The notes beneath the pieces were generated by a model. That model made no database searches and had not been told where the DNA came from. It saw only the letters and a program-made list of their open reading frames with translations. The position numbers and the translations under genes are program-made. Shown here piece after piece: positions 42,886 to 52,140 of a stretch of 56,776 nucleotides of DNA (position 1 is its first letter; each line of letters opens with the position of its first letter). The stretch is from Vulcanimicrobiota bacterium (GTDB taxonomy: Bacteria > Vulcanimicrobiota > Vulcanimicrobiia > Vulcanimicrobiales > Vulcanimicrobiaceae): assembly GCA_019240755.1 (NCBI GenBank), contig JAFAXS010000030.1, forward strand, positions 1-56,776, given 5' to 3'.

Positions 42886-43590
42886 CTACAGCTTTATTGT
42901 CGCGTGGCCTTCGCAGGATACTCCGCCGCCGCAGACCGCCGGGTCCCACGCCGCGTCGGCGAGCAGCGAGCGAATGCGCGTTTCCATCGCGGGGTCGAGC
43001 GTCGGCGTAAACACGACGTTCTCGGTGCGGCCATCGTCGCCGACCGTGACGAGGAGCGTGACGTGAACGCCGAGCGCGTCCAGTTGCTTCTTGACGTCCG
43101 GATTGAGGACCGGGTCCGGCTGCTGCGCTCCAAACGGCATGTAGCCGGCGACCTGATGGGTCCCCACGCTGGCGACGGCTCGGGCCTGCGGCGGCGGCGT
43201 GACATTGGTCTGCGCTACTCCGTTGGAGCTCCCTTCGCCGGTTTGGGACACGGTCGCCATCGCGGGGGCGGCGGGCGCCGCGTGCAGGGCCATCGGCGCC
43301 GGTGACGCGTGGCGGTGCGGCGAGAGCGCGACGGTCCGAGCGCTCGTCACGAACGTGATCTGCGGGCGAAGGCTGTGACGCGGCGCCAACGCTCGCCGGG
43401 CGTGTTGCACCGGCCGCGGCGGGGTGACCTGGATGTGCAAAATGTGAGTGAAGCTGATCGTCTCGACGGGCGCACCGGCAGAGCTCGTCCAGGCCAGCGC
43501 CGGGATCAGGAGCGCAACGAGCAAATGAATGCCCATTGAAACGAGCGTTGCCCGCCCAAATCGAGCCTGTGCGCCAAGCGCTGCACTCAT
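42886..43590 (-). CDS. TonB-like energy transducer
   Basis: A 234-aa protein: a short cytoplasmic tail, one membrane helix (about 17-35), a long Pro/Ala/His-rich periplasmic spacer, and a C-terminal domain with the TonB-type beta strands ('VTLLVTVGDDGRTENVVFTPTLDP' in two parts). It would transmit proton-motive force to outer-membrane receptors such as the one at 21742. No ExbB/ExbD genes are in the window. A repeated two-Cys feature (CGGGVSC) near the C-terminus is unusual for TonB. Confidence 0.75.
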   Translation of the reverse strand: MSAALGAQARFGRATLVSMGIHLLVALLIPALAWTSSAGAPVETISFTHILHIQVTPPRPVQHARRALAPRHSLRPQITFVTSARTVALSPHRHASPAPMALHAAPAAPAMATVSQTGEGSSNGVAQTNVTPPPQARAVASVGTHQVAGYMPFGAQQPDPVLNPDVKKQLDALGVHVTLLVTVGDDGRTENVVFTPTLDPAMETRIRSLLADAAWDPAVCGGGVSCEGHATIKL

Positions 43591-43655
43591 GGACCCTTCT
43601 CTCTTCGCTTTGAACGTGCAGCCGCCCCGGCTCGTGACCTCGGCGAGGCGCGCGA

Positions 43656-44348
43656 ATGAGTGACCGCGGGGCCCATGCGTCGCGTCTCGCGCGCCGCGCG
43701 CCGGCGGTCGCGCCGCGGAGCGTCCCGTCCCTACCGCGGGGTCCCTTTGACATCGTCTACGCCGACCCGCCGTGGTCGTATTACGGCAGTCCGATCAAGG
43801 ACGCGGCTGCGGCAAAGCACTATGCCTTGATGACGCAGTCCGCGCTCGCGACGCTCCCCGTGCGCGAGATCATGTCCAAGCGAGCCGCGCTCTTCCTGTG
43901 GGCCACCGGACCGCGCCTGCACTACGCTATTGAGTTGATCGAACGCTGGCAGCTCCACTTTCGCGGCGTGCTCTACGTTTGGGTCAAGACGAACCGCCGC
44001 GGAGAGATCATTCGAGGCCAAGGCATTCCGCCCACCTTTACCAAGCCGACGAGCGAGTTCGTCTTAGCCGCGACCACGATGCGCGGCGGCCGTCCTTTTC
44101 CCGTGCGCGACTTGGCACAGGCGCAGGTCGTGCTCGCGCCGCGAATCGAGCATAGCCGCAAGCCCGGCATATTTCGGGCGATGATCGAGCAGCTGTGCGG
44201 CGACCGTCCGCGCATCGAGCTTTTTGCGCGCGAGCCGGCGCCGGGGTGGGTGTCATGGGGAGCGCAGAGCGAGCGCAACGGCGGCGCCGGCCAGCGTCGC
44301 AGCGACGTTGACGGCGTCGTTCTCCACCCAGCTCACGCCCCGCCGTAA
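43656..44348 (+). CDS. MT-A70-family adenine methyltransferase
   Basis: A 230-aa N6-adenine methyltransferase-like protein. The catalytic DPPW is in DIVYADPPWSYYG. The SAM-binding and family text 'LFLWATGPRLHYAIELIERW' (in two parts), 'KPTSEFVLAATTM' and 'HSRKPGIFRAMIEQL' are clear. No restriction enzyme gene is nearby, so it is a solitary methylase. The last 32 codons overlap the convergent DUF92 gene by 96 bp, and the tail after GWVSWG is not family-like, so the true function may end near there. Confidence 0.85.
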   Translation: MSDRGAHASRLARRAPAVAPRSVPSLPRGPFDIVYADPPWSYYGSPIKDAAAAKHYALMTQSALATLPVREIMSKRAALFLWATGPRLHYAIELIERWQLHFRGVLYVWVKTNRRGEIIRGQGIPPTFTKPTSEFVLAATTMRGGRPFPVRDLAQAQVVLAPRIEHSRKPGIFRAMIEQLCGDRPRIELFAREPAPGWVSWGAQSERNGGAGQRRSDVDGVVLHPAHAPP

Positions 44349-45017
44349 CGTCGTTAACGCGCCGCAGCCGTGCCGTTTCGTTTCGCATTCGCAGCGGCAG
44401 TTCTCGCACCAGCGCGCCGATTGAAGCGTCGCTCCTAACACCGAATCGACGAGCGCGCCCGCGACACCGCCGATGGCAACGGACGAAAAGGCGGCGAGGT
44501 GCAAGGCTGAGGCGGTTGCGGCGACGACTAATGCGCCGACGACAGTTGCCACCGTTCCGGCTGCGGTCACGCCGCCGGATCGACCGCGAGCGATCCGCCG
44601 AAAACTCAGAATAGACACCGGGCTGCCCCCGAAACGAACGCCGATTTCGGTACCCCACGTATCGGCCGCCGCCGCGGCAAACGCGCCGGCGAACCCGGCC
44701 GCAAATGCCGGTGAGATCGCGGCTGCGCCCAGCGCGCAGAGAGCCGCGACCGCCCCGTTGGCCGAAACCTGCGCGGCAGTGCGGCGTTCGTCGTGATCGC
44801 CCACAGGTTGCGTCGCGCGATGAGGCAGACGCGTCAAGGCCGACGCCGGCACGAAGAACGAAAGCAGCACGGCTGCGCCGGCCCAGCCGAGCGTCGCAAA
44901 GATTGCGGTGCCGACCGCGACCGCGGCGACCGCGCCCGAAGCGTCGAGAGTTCGCGCACGATAGGCCAGCAGCGCGATAGCGGCGGCAAACGCGAAGCCC
45001 CCGGCGACTTGCATCAC
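44253..45017 (-). CDS. DUF92-family membrane protein
   Basis: A 254-aa protein with about six helices. Family motifs include 'DTWGTEIGVRFGG' and the C-terminal WVENDAVNVAATLAGA. DUF92 proteins are related to phytyl/dolichol-type phosphate kinases (VTE6-like), which act on isoprenoid alcohols, but this one is untested. It is the last gene of the heme operon, overlapping the CobA-HemD stop (ATGA). Confidence 0.82.
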   Translation of the reverse strand: MMQVAGGFAFAAAIALLAYRARTLDASGAVAAVAVGTAIFATLGWAGAAVLLSFFVPASALTRLPHRATQPVGDHDERRTAAQVSANGAVAALCALGAAAISPAFAAGFAGAFAAAAADTWGTEIGVRFGGSPVSILSFRRIARGRSGGVTAAGTVATVVGALVVAATASALHLAAFSSVAIGGVAGALVDSVLGATLQSARWCENCRCECETKRHGCGALTTLRRGVSWVENDAVNVAATLAGAAVALALRSP

Positions 45018-46528
45018 GGGCGCGCTGCCAAATGCGCTTCGAGCGCCGCGAGCAGATCGGCGGTCGTGTAGCGCTGTGCGATCACGTCAACGTTCAGTCC
45101 CGCATCCTGCGCCGCGCTTGCGGTTATTGGACCGATACAGGCGACGCATTTTCCGTGCGCCGCCGCCGTGGCGCGCGTTTTGTCGCCGAGGAGGCTCACG
45201 AAACCCCGTACGGTGCTTGCGCTGGTGAACGTCAGCACGTCGGCGTCGCGGACTTTTTCGGCGAAGGCGTCGTCCGCCGGAACGGTCGTCGAATACGCAG
45301 CAATCGCGGTCACCGATCGCCCCGCCCGGCGCAACGCGTCGGGTAGAACGTCGCGCGCGTCCCGGGCGCGATACAGCAACGTTCGATCCCGCGGGGCGGA
45401 GTTGGCTATCAGCGCGCTCGCAAGCTCTTCGGCGACGAATGCGGGCGCAACCAGATCGGCACGCACGCCGAAATGCAGCAGACGCGCCGCGGTCGCATCG
45501 CCGATCGCCGCAACGCGCGCGGTTTGAAGCGCACGAGCGTCGGCCCGCTGTTCCGCAAGGTCGCTGAAGAACGCCTCCACCCCGTTTTGCGACGTGAAGA
45601 CGATCCACGCGTAGGACGGCAATGCCGACAGGTCAATGCGCGCATCGAGGTCCCGCTCGATCTCGATGGTCGGCGCACCGATCGGCTGCGCGCCGCGCGC
45701 GAGCAACGCGCGCGCGAACTCCTCGGATTGATGGCCCGCGCGCGTGATCAGCACGCATTTGCCGAAGAGCGGCCGGCGATCGTACCACCGCAACTCGTCG
45801 CGCAGCGCAACGACGTTTCCGATCACGATGACGGCCGGAGAGCCGATGCGCTCCTCGCGCGCGCGTTTTGCGATGGTCGCCAGGGATCCGACGACGACGC
45901 GCTGCGTCGGGCGCGTCCCATCTTGGATCACGGCGACCGGCAGCTCCGGCGGCACGCCATGGGCCGTTAACTCCGCAACGATGTACTCCAGCGTTGCCGT
46001 TGCCATCAAGAGGACCAACGTGCGTTGCGGATCGGCAAGTTTGCTCCAATCCAAGCCGGAAAGCGTCTTCGCGGGATCTTCATGCCCGGTGGCGACGGTG
46101 AACGCCGCCGCGTGCTTGCGGTGTGTCAACGGGATTCCGGCATATGCGGGCACGGCCGTCGCCGACGTCACACCCAGCACGACCTCGAAATCTATCCCGG
46201 CGGCGCGCAAAGCTTGCGCCTCTTCGCCGCCGCGCCCGAAGACGAACGGGTCGCCGCCCTTGAGGCGTACGACTCGGCACCCATCGCGCGCGCGCGCAAC
46301 CATCAACGCTTCGATCTCGGATTGGGCCATCGAGGGCGCGCCGCCCCGCTTGCCGACAGAGATCCGGTCGCAGCGCTTCGGCGCGAGCGCGAGGATTGCG
46401 TCGCTGACCAGTGCGTCGTAGAGCAGCACGTCGGCGTCGCGAAGGAGCTCGGCGGCGCGTAACGTCAACAGGCCCGGATCGCCCGGGCCTGCACCGACCA
46501 AATAGACCGTCGGGCAGCCCCTACTCAC
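45014..46528 (-). CDS. uroporphyrinogen-III C-methyltransferase / uroporphyrinogen-III synthase fusion
   Basis: A 504-aa bifunctional protein. Residues 1-240 are CobA/SUMT (VGAGPGDPGLLT near the start, GGDPFVFGRGGEE, and the SAM-binding 'MATATLEYIV' area), which makes precorrin-2. Residues from about 255 are HemD (ITRAGHQSEEFARAL start, 'VFTSQNGVEAFF', 'TFTSASTVRGF'), which closes uroporphyrinogen III. Fusion of CobA and HemD is known in several phyla. It overlaps the HemA stop by 8 nt. A GTG start fits the overlap. Confidence 0.92.
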   Translation of the reverse strand: MSRGCPTVYLVGAGPGDPGLLTLRAAELLRDADVLLYDALVSDAILALAPKRCDRISVGKRGGAPSMAQSEIEALMVARARDGCRVVRLKGGDPFVFGRGGEEAQALRAAGIDFEVVLGVTSATAVPAYAGIPLTHRKHAAAFTVATGHEDPAKTLSGLDWSKLADPQRTLVLLMATATLEYIVAELTAHGVPPELPVAVIQDGTRPTQRVVVGSLATIAKRAREERIGSPAVIVIGNVVALRDELRWYDRRPLFGKCVLITRAGHQSEEFARALLARGAQPIGAPTIEIERDLDARIDLSALPSYAWIVFTSQNGVEAFFSDLAEQRADARALQTARVAAIGDATAARLLHFGVRADLVAPAFVAEELASALIANSAPRDRTLLYRARDARDVLPDALRRAGRSVTAIAAYSTTVPADDAFAEKVRDADVLTFTSASTVRGFVSLLGDKTRATAAAHGKCVACIGPITASAAQDAGLNVDVIAQRYTTADLLAALEAHLAARP

Positions 46529-47816
46529 GCACGTCGGCCACGGTTCCCAAGTCGAAGAGCTCGTCGAGCACGCGCGCGTTGGAGAGCGCTTCTTCCTCGC
46601 CGGTCGTTGCTTTCTCGCGAATCTTTAGGATCGCCGAATGCAAGAGCTTCGAGACGATCGTCATCGTCATGCCGGTCACCAGCATGCGTTCGCGGTCGTC
46701 TAAATTGGGACAGCGCGTCAGCAGCCGCTCGAGTTCGGCCGCGCGAATCGCTTCCGCTTTCTGCGTCAGGCGCGCGATGACGGGGACGGCGCTGCGTTGA
46801 CGATACCAACGCTCGAAACGCTCCACGTACTCGGCGATGATTTCCTCGACTGCCGGAATCGCCTCGCGGCGTTCTTCGAGCCGTTGATCCACGAGTGCCT
46901 TCAGGCCATCGATGTCAACGAGCGAGACGTTCGGAATCGTCGCCACGATTGGATCGGCATCTCGTGGCACCGCGATGTCGACGATGAACAGCGGTCGATC
47001 GGACCGGCGTTCCATGGCCGCCGCGACGCGCTCGTGATTGAGGATGAAGTGCGACGCGCCGGTTGAGGCGACGACGACGTCTGCCAGCGCGATCGCTTCA
47101 ACGAGTCCCGGCATCTCGATCGCTTCACCGAAACCGGCCTCGGCGACGAGATCGCGCGAGCGCGACAGCGTTCGATTCGCGACGATCACGCGCGCGGCGC
47201 CTTCACTACGGAGACGTCGGACGGCCGTCTTGCCCATCTTCCCCGCGCCGACGACGAGCACCGATTTGTCCTCGAGCGAACCCAAACGGCAGCGCGCGGC
47301 CGCCACGGCGGCAGTGGCGATGGACGCCGATGCGCTGCCGATCCGCGTCTGTGCGCGAGCCGTCTTTCCCGCCGCCAGCGCATCGTGAAACAGCCGATGC
47401 AGCGTGCGCCCCAACGATTTGGCTTGCGCGCCGGCGACGTACGCGTCTTTCACCTGACCCAGAACTTCCGCTTCGCCGATCAGCATGGAATCGAGGCCGG
47501 TGCAGACGCGAAAGAGATGCTCGACGGCTACGTGGCCCAAGTGGGTGTAGAGGTACGACTCCAGATCGTAGCCGGTCGCGCCGTGCCGGAAGTTTGCCAA
47601 GAAGGATTTGATCTGCGTAACGCCGCGCTCGTAATCGTCGAGCTCGGCGTAGATCTCGAGGCGCCCGCACGTCTGCAGCATCACCGCTTCCTGCACGGCT
47701 TCGTAGTCGCGTAACGCGACCAGCGCCTCGGCCATGCGCGACGTGGGGAACGTGTGGCGCTCGCGGACCTCGACCGGCGCGGTGTGATGCGAGAGGCCGA
47801 TACAGGTAATCGGCAT
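46521..47816 (-). CDS. hemA: glutamyl-tRNA reductase
   Basis: A 431-aa enzyme that reduces glutamyl-tRNA to glutamate-1-semialdehyde, the first step of C5 heme synthesis. The catalytic Cys is in MLQTCGRLEIY (usual form is TCNRxE; here Asn is Gly). The NADP fold is VVGAGKMGKT, and the 'GLDSMLIGEAEVLGQVKDAY' segment (two parts) is conserved. ATG 47816 is in a TGATG overlap with hemL; the longer upstream frame is antisense to nothing conserved and is rejected. Confidence 0.95.
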   Translation of the reverse strand: MPITCIGLSHHTAPVEVRERHTFPTSRMAEALVALRDYEAVQEAVMLQTCGRLEIYAELDDYERGVTQIKSFLANFRHGATGYDLESYLYTHLGHVAVEHLFRVCTGLDSMLIGEAEVLGQVKDAYVAGAQAKSLGRTLHRLFHDALAAGKTARAQTRIGSASASIATAAVAAARCRLGSLEDKSVLVVGAGKMGKTAVRRLRSEGAARVIVANRTLSRSRDLVAEAGFGEAIEMPGLVEAIALADVVVASTGASHFILNHERVAAAMERRSDRPLFIVDIAVPRDADPIVATIPNVSLVDIDGLKALVDQRLEERREAIPAVEEIIAEYVERFERWYRQRSAVPVIARLTQKAEAIRAAELERLLTRCPNLDDRERMLVTGMTMTIVSKLLHSAILKIREKATTGEEEALSNARVLDELFDLGTVADVRE

Positions 47817-49120
47817 CAGACAGTACTCGCGGCGGCGATTTCGTCGAGTGCCGCGTTCGCCGCCGTGACGGTGCGATCGACGTCGGCCGCCGTGTGGGCG
47901 GCGGAGAGAAAGTTCGTTTCGAACTGCGACGGAGCGACGTAGATGCCGTTGTCGAGCATGGCGCCGAAGTATTTCGCGAAAAGCGCTCGATCCGACTCTT
48001 GCGCTCGGCGCAAATCGGCGACCGGCCCCTTGGTGAAGAAGATTGAGAACATCGATTCCACTCGCTGCAAACAGTGCTCGACGCCGTGACGGTTGAGCAC
48101 CTCTTCCAAGCCGTCGCACAGCCTCGCGCACAATTCAGCCAGCCGGTCGTAGAGCGCCGGGTCGGCGGCGATTGCGCTCAACGTCGCAACGCCCGCCGCC
48201 ATCGCGAGAGGGTTGCCCGAAAGCGTTCCGGCTTGATAGACCGGACCGTCGGGCGAGAGGTGGGCCATGACGTCGGCCCTGCCGCCGAACGCGCCGACCG
48301 GTAAGCCCCCGCCGATGATTTTCCCGAGGGTCGTGAGGTCGGGCGTAATGCCTTCGCGCCCTTGCGCCCCGCCGGGTCCCACGCGAAAACCCGTGATCAC
48401 TTCATCGAAGATCAGCAGCGCGCCGTGGGCCGTGCAGAGCTCGCGCAACCGCGGCAGAAATCCGGTCAGCGGAAGTACGAGCCCCATGTTCGCCGGATAC
48501 GGCTCGACGATCACCGCGGCGATGGCGCCGGCACTGTGGGCGAAGGCGGATTCCACAGCGGCTGCGTCGTTGAAGGGAACGACGACCGTGTCCGCGGCGC
48601 TCGCAGCGGTGACGCCGGGAGAATCCGGCACTCCATGCGTGAGCGCACCGGAACCCGATGCGATCAAGAACGCGTCGGCGTGGCCGTGATAGCAGCCCGC
48701 AAACTTCACGATCTTCGGCCGTTGGGTAAACCCGCGCGCCAACCGGATCGCGCTCATCGTCGCTTCCGTTCCGCTGGAAACGAAGCGCATGCGTTGCAGC
48801 GACGGCATCATGCCGGCGATCGTTTCGGCCAGTTCGCTCTCGAGCTCGGTGGGCGCGCCGAACGACGTTCCTCTCAGCGCCGTGTTCGCGATGGCGCGGG
48901 TGATCGCCGGCGCCGCGTGCCCGAAGAGCAACGCGCCCCACGACATCATGTAATCGAGGTACTCGTGACCGTCGAGATCGTACAGCATTGCGCCCACTCC
49001 GCTCTTCACAAAAACGGGCGACAGCCCGACGGCACCGAGTGCGCGCACGGGCGAGTTCACGCCGCCCGCGATCGTCTTGCGCGCGCGAGCAAAGGCCGCG
49101 ATCGAGCGTTCCAGCTTCAT
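47816..49120 (-). CDS. hemL: glutamate-1-semialdehyde 2,1-aminomutase
   Basis: A 434-aa PLP enzyme that converts glutamate-1-semialdehyde to 5-aminolevulinate. The PLP lysine is in TTLGKIIGGGLPVGAFGG, and FVSSGTEATMSAIRLAR and 'FDEVITGFRV' are family motifs. It overlaps mobA (ATGA) and hemA (1 nt). Confidence 0.95.
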   Translation of the reverse strand: MKLERSIAAFARARKTIAGGVNSPVRALGAVGLSPVFVKSGVGAMLYDLDGHEYLDYMMSWGALLFGHAAPAITRAIANTALRGTSFGAPTELESELAETIAGMMPSLQRMRFVSSGTEATMSAIRLARGFTQRPKIVKFAGCYHGHADAFLIASGSGALTHGVPDSPGVTAASAADTVVVPFNDAAAVESAFAHSAGAIAAVIVEPYPANMGLVLPLTGFLPRLRELCTAHGALLIFDEVITGFRVGPGGAQGREGITPDLTTLGKIIGGGLPVGAFGGRADVMAHLSPDGPVYQAGTLSGNPLAMAAGVATLSAIAADPALYDRLAELCARLCDGLEEVLNRHGVEHCLQRVESMFSIFFTKGPVADLRRAQESDRALFAKYFGAMLDNGIYVAPSQFETNFLSAAHTAADVDRTVTAANAALDEIAAASTV

Positions 49121-49695
49121 GGGGCGTTTCTCGCCGCCGAAAGATCGCCGGGACGATTGACGTTCGTGAAATAGGCCGCCGGCAACGGGACGAAGCGCGT
49201 TGCGAGCCGTTCGATCAGTGCGTGCATCGAATGCGTGTCATTGTTCCGCAGCGCCGGGCACGCGTCGAGTAGGGCGCTGCGCCGATAGAGCGCGGCGAGC
49301 GGCTCGATCGAGCCGCCGTGGATGGGCACGACCGCCTCGTCACCTGGCCGGCGCACCTCTGCGAGACGCTCGACGACGCAAGCCTGCAGCTCAGGCATGT
49401 CGGCCGCCGCGACGAACACGTAGTCGCAGCGCACCGCGCCGCACGCATCGCATATTGCAGCCAGCGGCCCTCGATAGGGGATGCGATCCACGAGCAGCGG
49501 CGCGTCGATCGCGGCATTCACGCCGGCCGGCAACGGACCGTCGGCTACGATCCAAATGCGCCGGCCGGTCGTCTTCAGCGCCTCGTACGTTCGTTGCAGC
49601 ATCGGCACGCCGTCGACGCGCTGCATCAGCTTCCCCGGGAAGCGCCGCGCCGCACCGCCCGCGAGCAGAAGAATGTCAAGCGTGGCGTCGCGCAT
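49117..49695 (-). CDS. mobA: molybdenum cofactor guanylyltransferase
   Basis: A 192-aa nucleotidyltransferase that adds GMP to molybdopterin to make MGD, the cofactor of the formate dehydrogenase 13 kb away. The N-terminal GTP motif LLLAGGAARRFPGK, 'DAPLLVDR', 'AAADMPELQ' and the C-terminal 'FTNVNRPGDL' are the MobA landmarks. ATG 49695 is used (overlap of 20 nt with hemB); ATG 49707 is an alternative. It lies in the middle of the heme operon, between hemB and hemL. Confidence 0.88.
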   Translation of the reverse strand: MRDATLDILLLAGGAARRFPGKLMQRVDGVPMLQRTYEALKTTGRRIWIVADGPLPAGVNAAIDAPLLVDRIPYRGPLAAICDACGAVRCDYVFVAAADMPELQACVVERLAEVRRPGDEAVVPIHGGSIEPLAALYRRSALLDACPALRNNDTHSMHALIERLATRFVPLPAAYFTNVNRPGDLSAARNAP

Positions 49696-50644
49696 ATTCG
49701 GCCGCAAAGTAGGTGATCACGATATCCGCGCCGGCCCGCACGAAGCAGCTGAGCAGCTCGTCCACCGCGCGTTGGCCGTCGAGCCAGCCGCGTTCGATGG
49801 CCCCTTGCAGCATCGCATATTCGCCGCTGACGTTGTAGACGGCGATCGGTACGTCGAACCGGCGGCGCGCCGCTCGCAGGATGTCGAGGTACGGCAGGCC
49901 CGGCTTGATCATGACGATATCGGCGCCCTGTTCGATGTCCAGCGCGATCTCGCGCAGGGCCTCGCGCGCGTTGGACGGGTCCATCTGGTACGCGCGACGA
50001 TCGCCAAACTGCGGCGCGGAACCGGCGGCGTCGCGAAAAGGCCCGTAGAATGCCGACGCATACTTCGCGCTGTAGGCCATGATCGCGACGTCCGTGTAGC
50101 GCTGCCGATCAAGTGCGGCGCGGATCGCGCCGACGCGGCCGTCCATCATGTCCGAAGGCGCCACCAGATCGGCGCCCGCTTCGGCATAGCTGACGGCGAT
50201 GCGCGACAGCAGCTCGACCGTCGCGTCGTTCGCAACGTCGCCTCGCTCGTCCAGTATGCCGCAGTGACCGTGATCGGTGTACTCGCACGCGCAGAGATCG
50301 GCCATCACCAGCAGTTCGGGCAACTCGCGCTTGAGCGCACGAATCGCCTGTTGAACCACGCCGTCCGGCGCATAGCTTCCGGTCGCCGCCGCATCTTTTG
50401 CGGCGGGGATTCCGAAGATCAGCACGCTGCGCACCCCTAATCCGAAAATCTCGCGCGCGTACTCGACCGCGGCGGCAATGTCGAAGCGCGACATGCCGGG
50501 CATGGCGTCAATCGGGCCTGCATCCTCCGGGCGCTCCGAGACGAAGATCGGCTGGACGAGCTGCTCGATTGCAACGCGATGCTCGCGGACGAGCGCGCGC
50601 ACGACGTCGCTGCGCCGGAGGCGCCGCGGGCGCAGAACGATCAT
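49676..50644 (-). CDS. hemB: delta-aminolevulinic acid dehydratase
   Basis: A 322-aa porphobilinogen synthase. The metal-binding cysteines are in ADLCACEYTDHGHCG, which marks the zinc-type enzyme. The active-site lysines are in YSAKYASAFYGPFR and MIKPGLPYLD. ATG 50644 overlaps the HemC stop (ATGA). Confidence 0.95.
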   Translation of the reverse strand: MIVLRPRRLRRSDVVRALVREHRVAIEQLVQPIFVSERPEDAGPIDAMPGMSRFDIAAAVEYAREIFGLGVRSVLIFGIPAAKDAAATGSYAPDGVVQQAIRALKRELPELLVMADLCACEYTDHGHCGILDERGDVANDATVELLSRIAVSYAEAGADLVAPSDMMDGRVGAIRAALDRQRYTDVAIMAYSAKYASAFYGPFRDAAGSAPQFGDRRAYQMDPSNAREALREIALDIEQGADIVMIKPGLPYLDILRAARRRFDVPIAVYNVSGEYAMLQGAIERGWLDGQRAVDELLSCFVRAGADIVITYFAAEYARRHA

Positions 50645-52095
50645 GCGGCTTGCTGCGCGATGCGGCGGCCGAGTGCCTGCGCTTGTGCGAGCGTGTCGAC
50701 CGGTTCTTCCGCCGTCTGCCGCAGAATGCTTCCGGTGCGCGCGACCGCCAGCGCGACGCGCATTATTCCGCCCTCGCGCGCCGCATGTACGCCGATTGGG
50801 GCGCTGCACCCGGCCTGCAGCGCGCGCAGTGCCGCGCGTTCACACTCCACGCACAGCTGGGTGGGGGCGTCGTTGACGACAGAAGCGATGATCTCACCGA
50901 GCCACGTGTCCGCGGCACGAATCGTGATCGCCAAAGCGCCCTGGCCGACGGCCGGCACGAGAACATCCGGAGGGAATGGGATCGTGTGCCGTGCCGCGAC
51001 GCCTAAGCGCTTCAGGCCGGCCATCGCTAAGACGATCGCATCGAAGTCGCCCTCCGCGAGCTTGCGCAGTCGCGTATCGACGTTGCCGCGGATGCTCTCG
51101 AATCGCAGGTTGGGGCGCAGGGCCGCGAGCTGCTCTCGCCTGCGCGGACTCGACGTTCCGATCACCGCGCCGGGCGGCAAGGCTTCGAACGAAGGATAGC
51201 GCTCGCTGCAGAAGGCGTCGCGCGGATCTTCGCGCGCGCCGACCGCGCACAGCGAGATGCCGTCGGCGAGCGTACTGGGGAGGTCTTTGCAGGAATGAAC
51301 GGCATAGTCGGCCCGCTCGTCGCGCAATGCGCGCTCCAGCTCTTTGACGAACACGTTGGTCTCGCCGAGCTGGTCGATCGGCCGGTCGCGATGTGCGTCG
51401 CCGTGCGTGGTGATCTCGAGCATCGTCGTTGCAATGCCGCGCTGCGCCAACCGCGCCGCGACGGACCGGCTCTGTATCATCGCGAGCGAACTGCGGCGCG
51501 TTGCGCAGACGAGCGTCGTCGGGTTCATCGCGGCTAGCTCGTTGACGGGTTTTTCGGAGAGCGCCTCCAGAATGGCGCCGCGCTCTTCCGCAGCGAAATG
51601 CTCCTTGACGTAGGCCCGGATACGGCCGAGATTCGCGACGGCCTCGCCATACTCGCGCCCGAGATACTGCGCGACCTCGCGCGCGACGCGGGCGGCGAAC
51701 CCCGGAGCGGCGCCGCCGGAATCGACGTTGATCGTTAGTGAGCCGATGCGTTGCGTGGCCGGGATGGTGAAGTCGCCGCGAGCCCCATCGGACGCGTCGC
51801 AGACGAGCACCCGCCGTGCGCGGGCATCCGAGACGACCCGCCCATTGAGGTCGCGGTCGTTCGTCGCCGCGATCGCGAGCGCCGCATCTCCGAGATCCGC
51901 CGCGTCGTAGCCACGTCTTGCACACGTTATCTTCCGTTCGCCCACGAGCAATTCAAGGCGCGGCGAGATTGCCGGAGCTACGACGAAAATCGGATAGCCT
52001 GCCGCGAGGAGCGCTTCGACCTTGCGCGCGGCGACGTTGCCCGCGCCGACGACGACGGCGCGCCGGCCATTCGGGCGCAGAGAGATAGGCAACAT
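50641..52095 (-). CDS. SirC-HemC fusion: precorrin-2 dehydrogenase/porphobilinogen deaminase
   Basis: A 484-aa fusion. The N-terminal 189 residues match the CysG/SirC precorrin-2 dehydrogenase, with NAD fold VVGAGNVAARKVEALL and a helical part. The last 295 residues are HemC, starting LVCATRRSSLAMIQS; the dipyrromethane cofactor Cys is in LQAGCSAPIG, and 'HSCKDLPS' and 'GTSSPRRREQL' are family motifs. There is no stop between the parts; ATG 51528 could give HemC alone by internal start. It leads the heme operon and diverges from a glycosyltransferase gene with 45 bp between starts. Confidence 0.9.
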   Translation of the reverse strand: MLPISLRPNGRRAVVVGAGNVAARKVEALLAAGYPIFVVAPAISPRLELLVGERKITCARRGYDAADLGDAALAIAATNDRDLNGRVVSDARARRVLVCDASDGARGDFTIPATQRIGSLTINVDSGGAAPGFAARVAREVAQYLGREYGEAVANLGRIRAYVKEHFAAEERGAILEALSEKPVNELAAMNPTTLVCATRRSSLAMIQSRSVAARLAQRGIATTMLEITTHGDAHRDRPIDQLGETNVFVKELERALRDERADYAVHSCKDLPSTLADGISLCAVGAREDPRDAFCSERYPSFEALPPGAVIGTSSPRRREQLAALRPNLRFESIRGNVDTRLRKLAEGDFDAIVLAMAGLKRLGVAARHTIPFPPDVLVPAVGQGALAITIRAADTWLGEIIASVVNDAPTQLCVECERAALRALQAGCSAPIGVHAAREGGIMRVALAVARTGSILRQTAEEPVDTLAQAQALGRRIAQQAA

Positions 52096-52140
52096 TCGAA
52101 TGCACAAAGATTTCCCTGTCCTGCAGTCAAAAGGCCTTTC

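Noticed and set aside
51751-52140. Upstream extension of the glycosyltransferase
   Set aside because: Antisense to the conserved SirC domain and lacking membrane helices.
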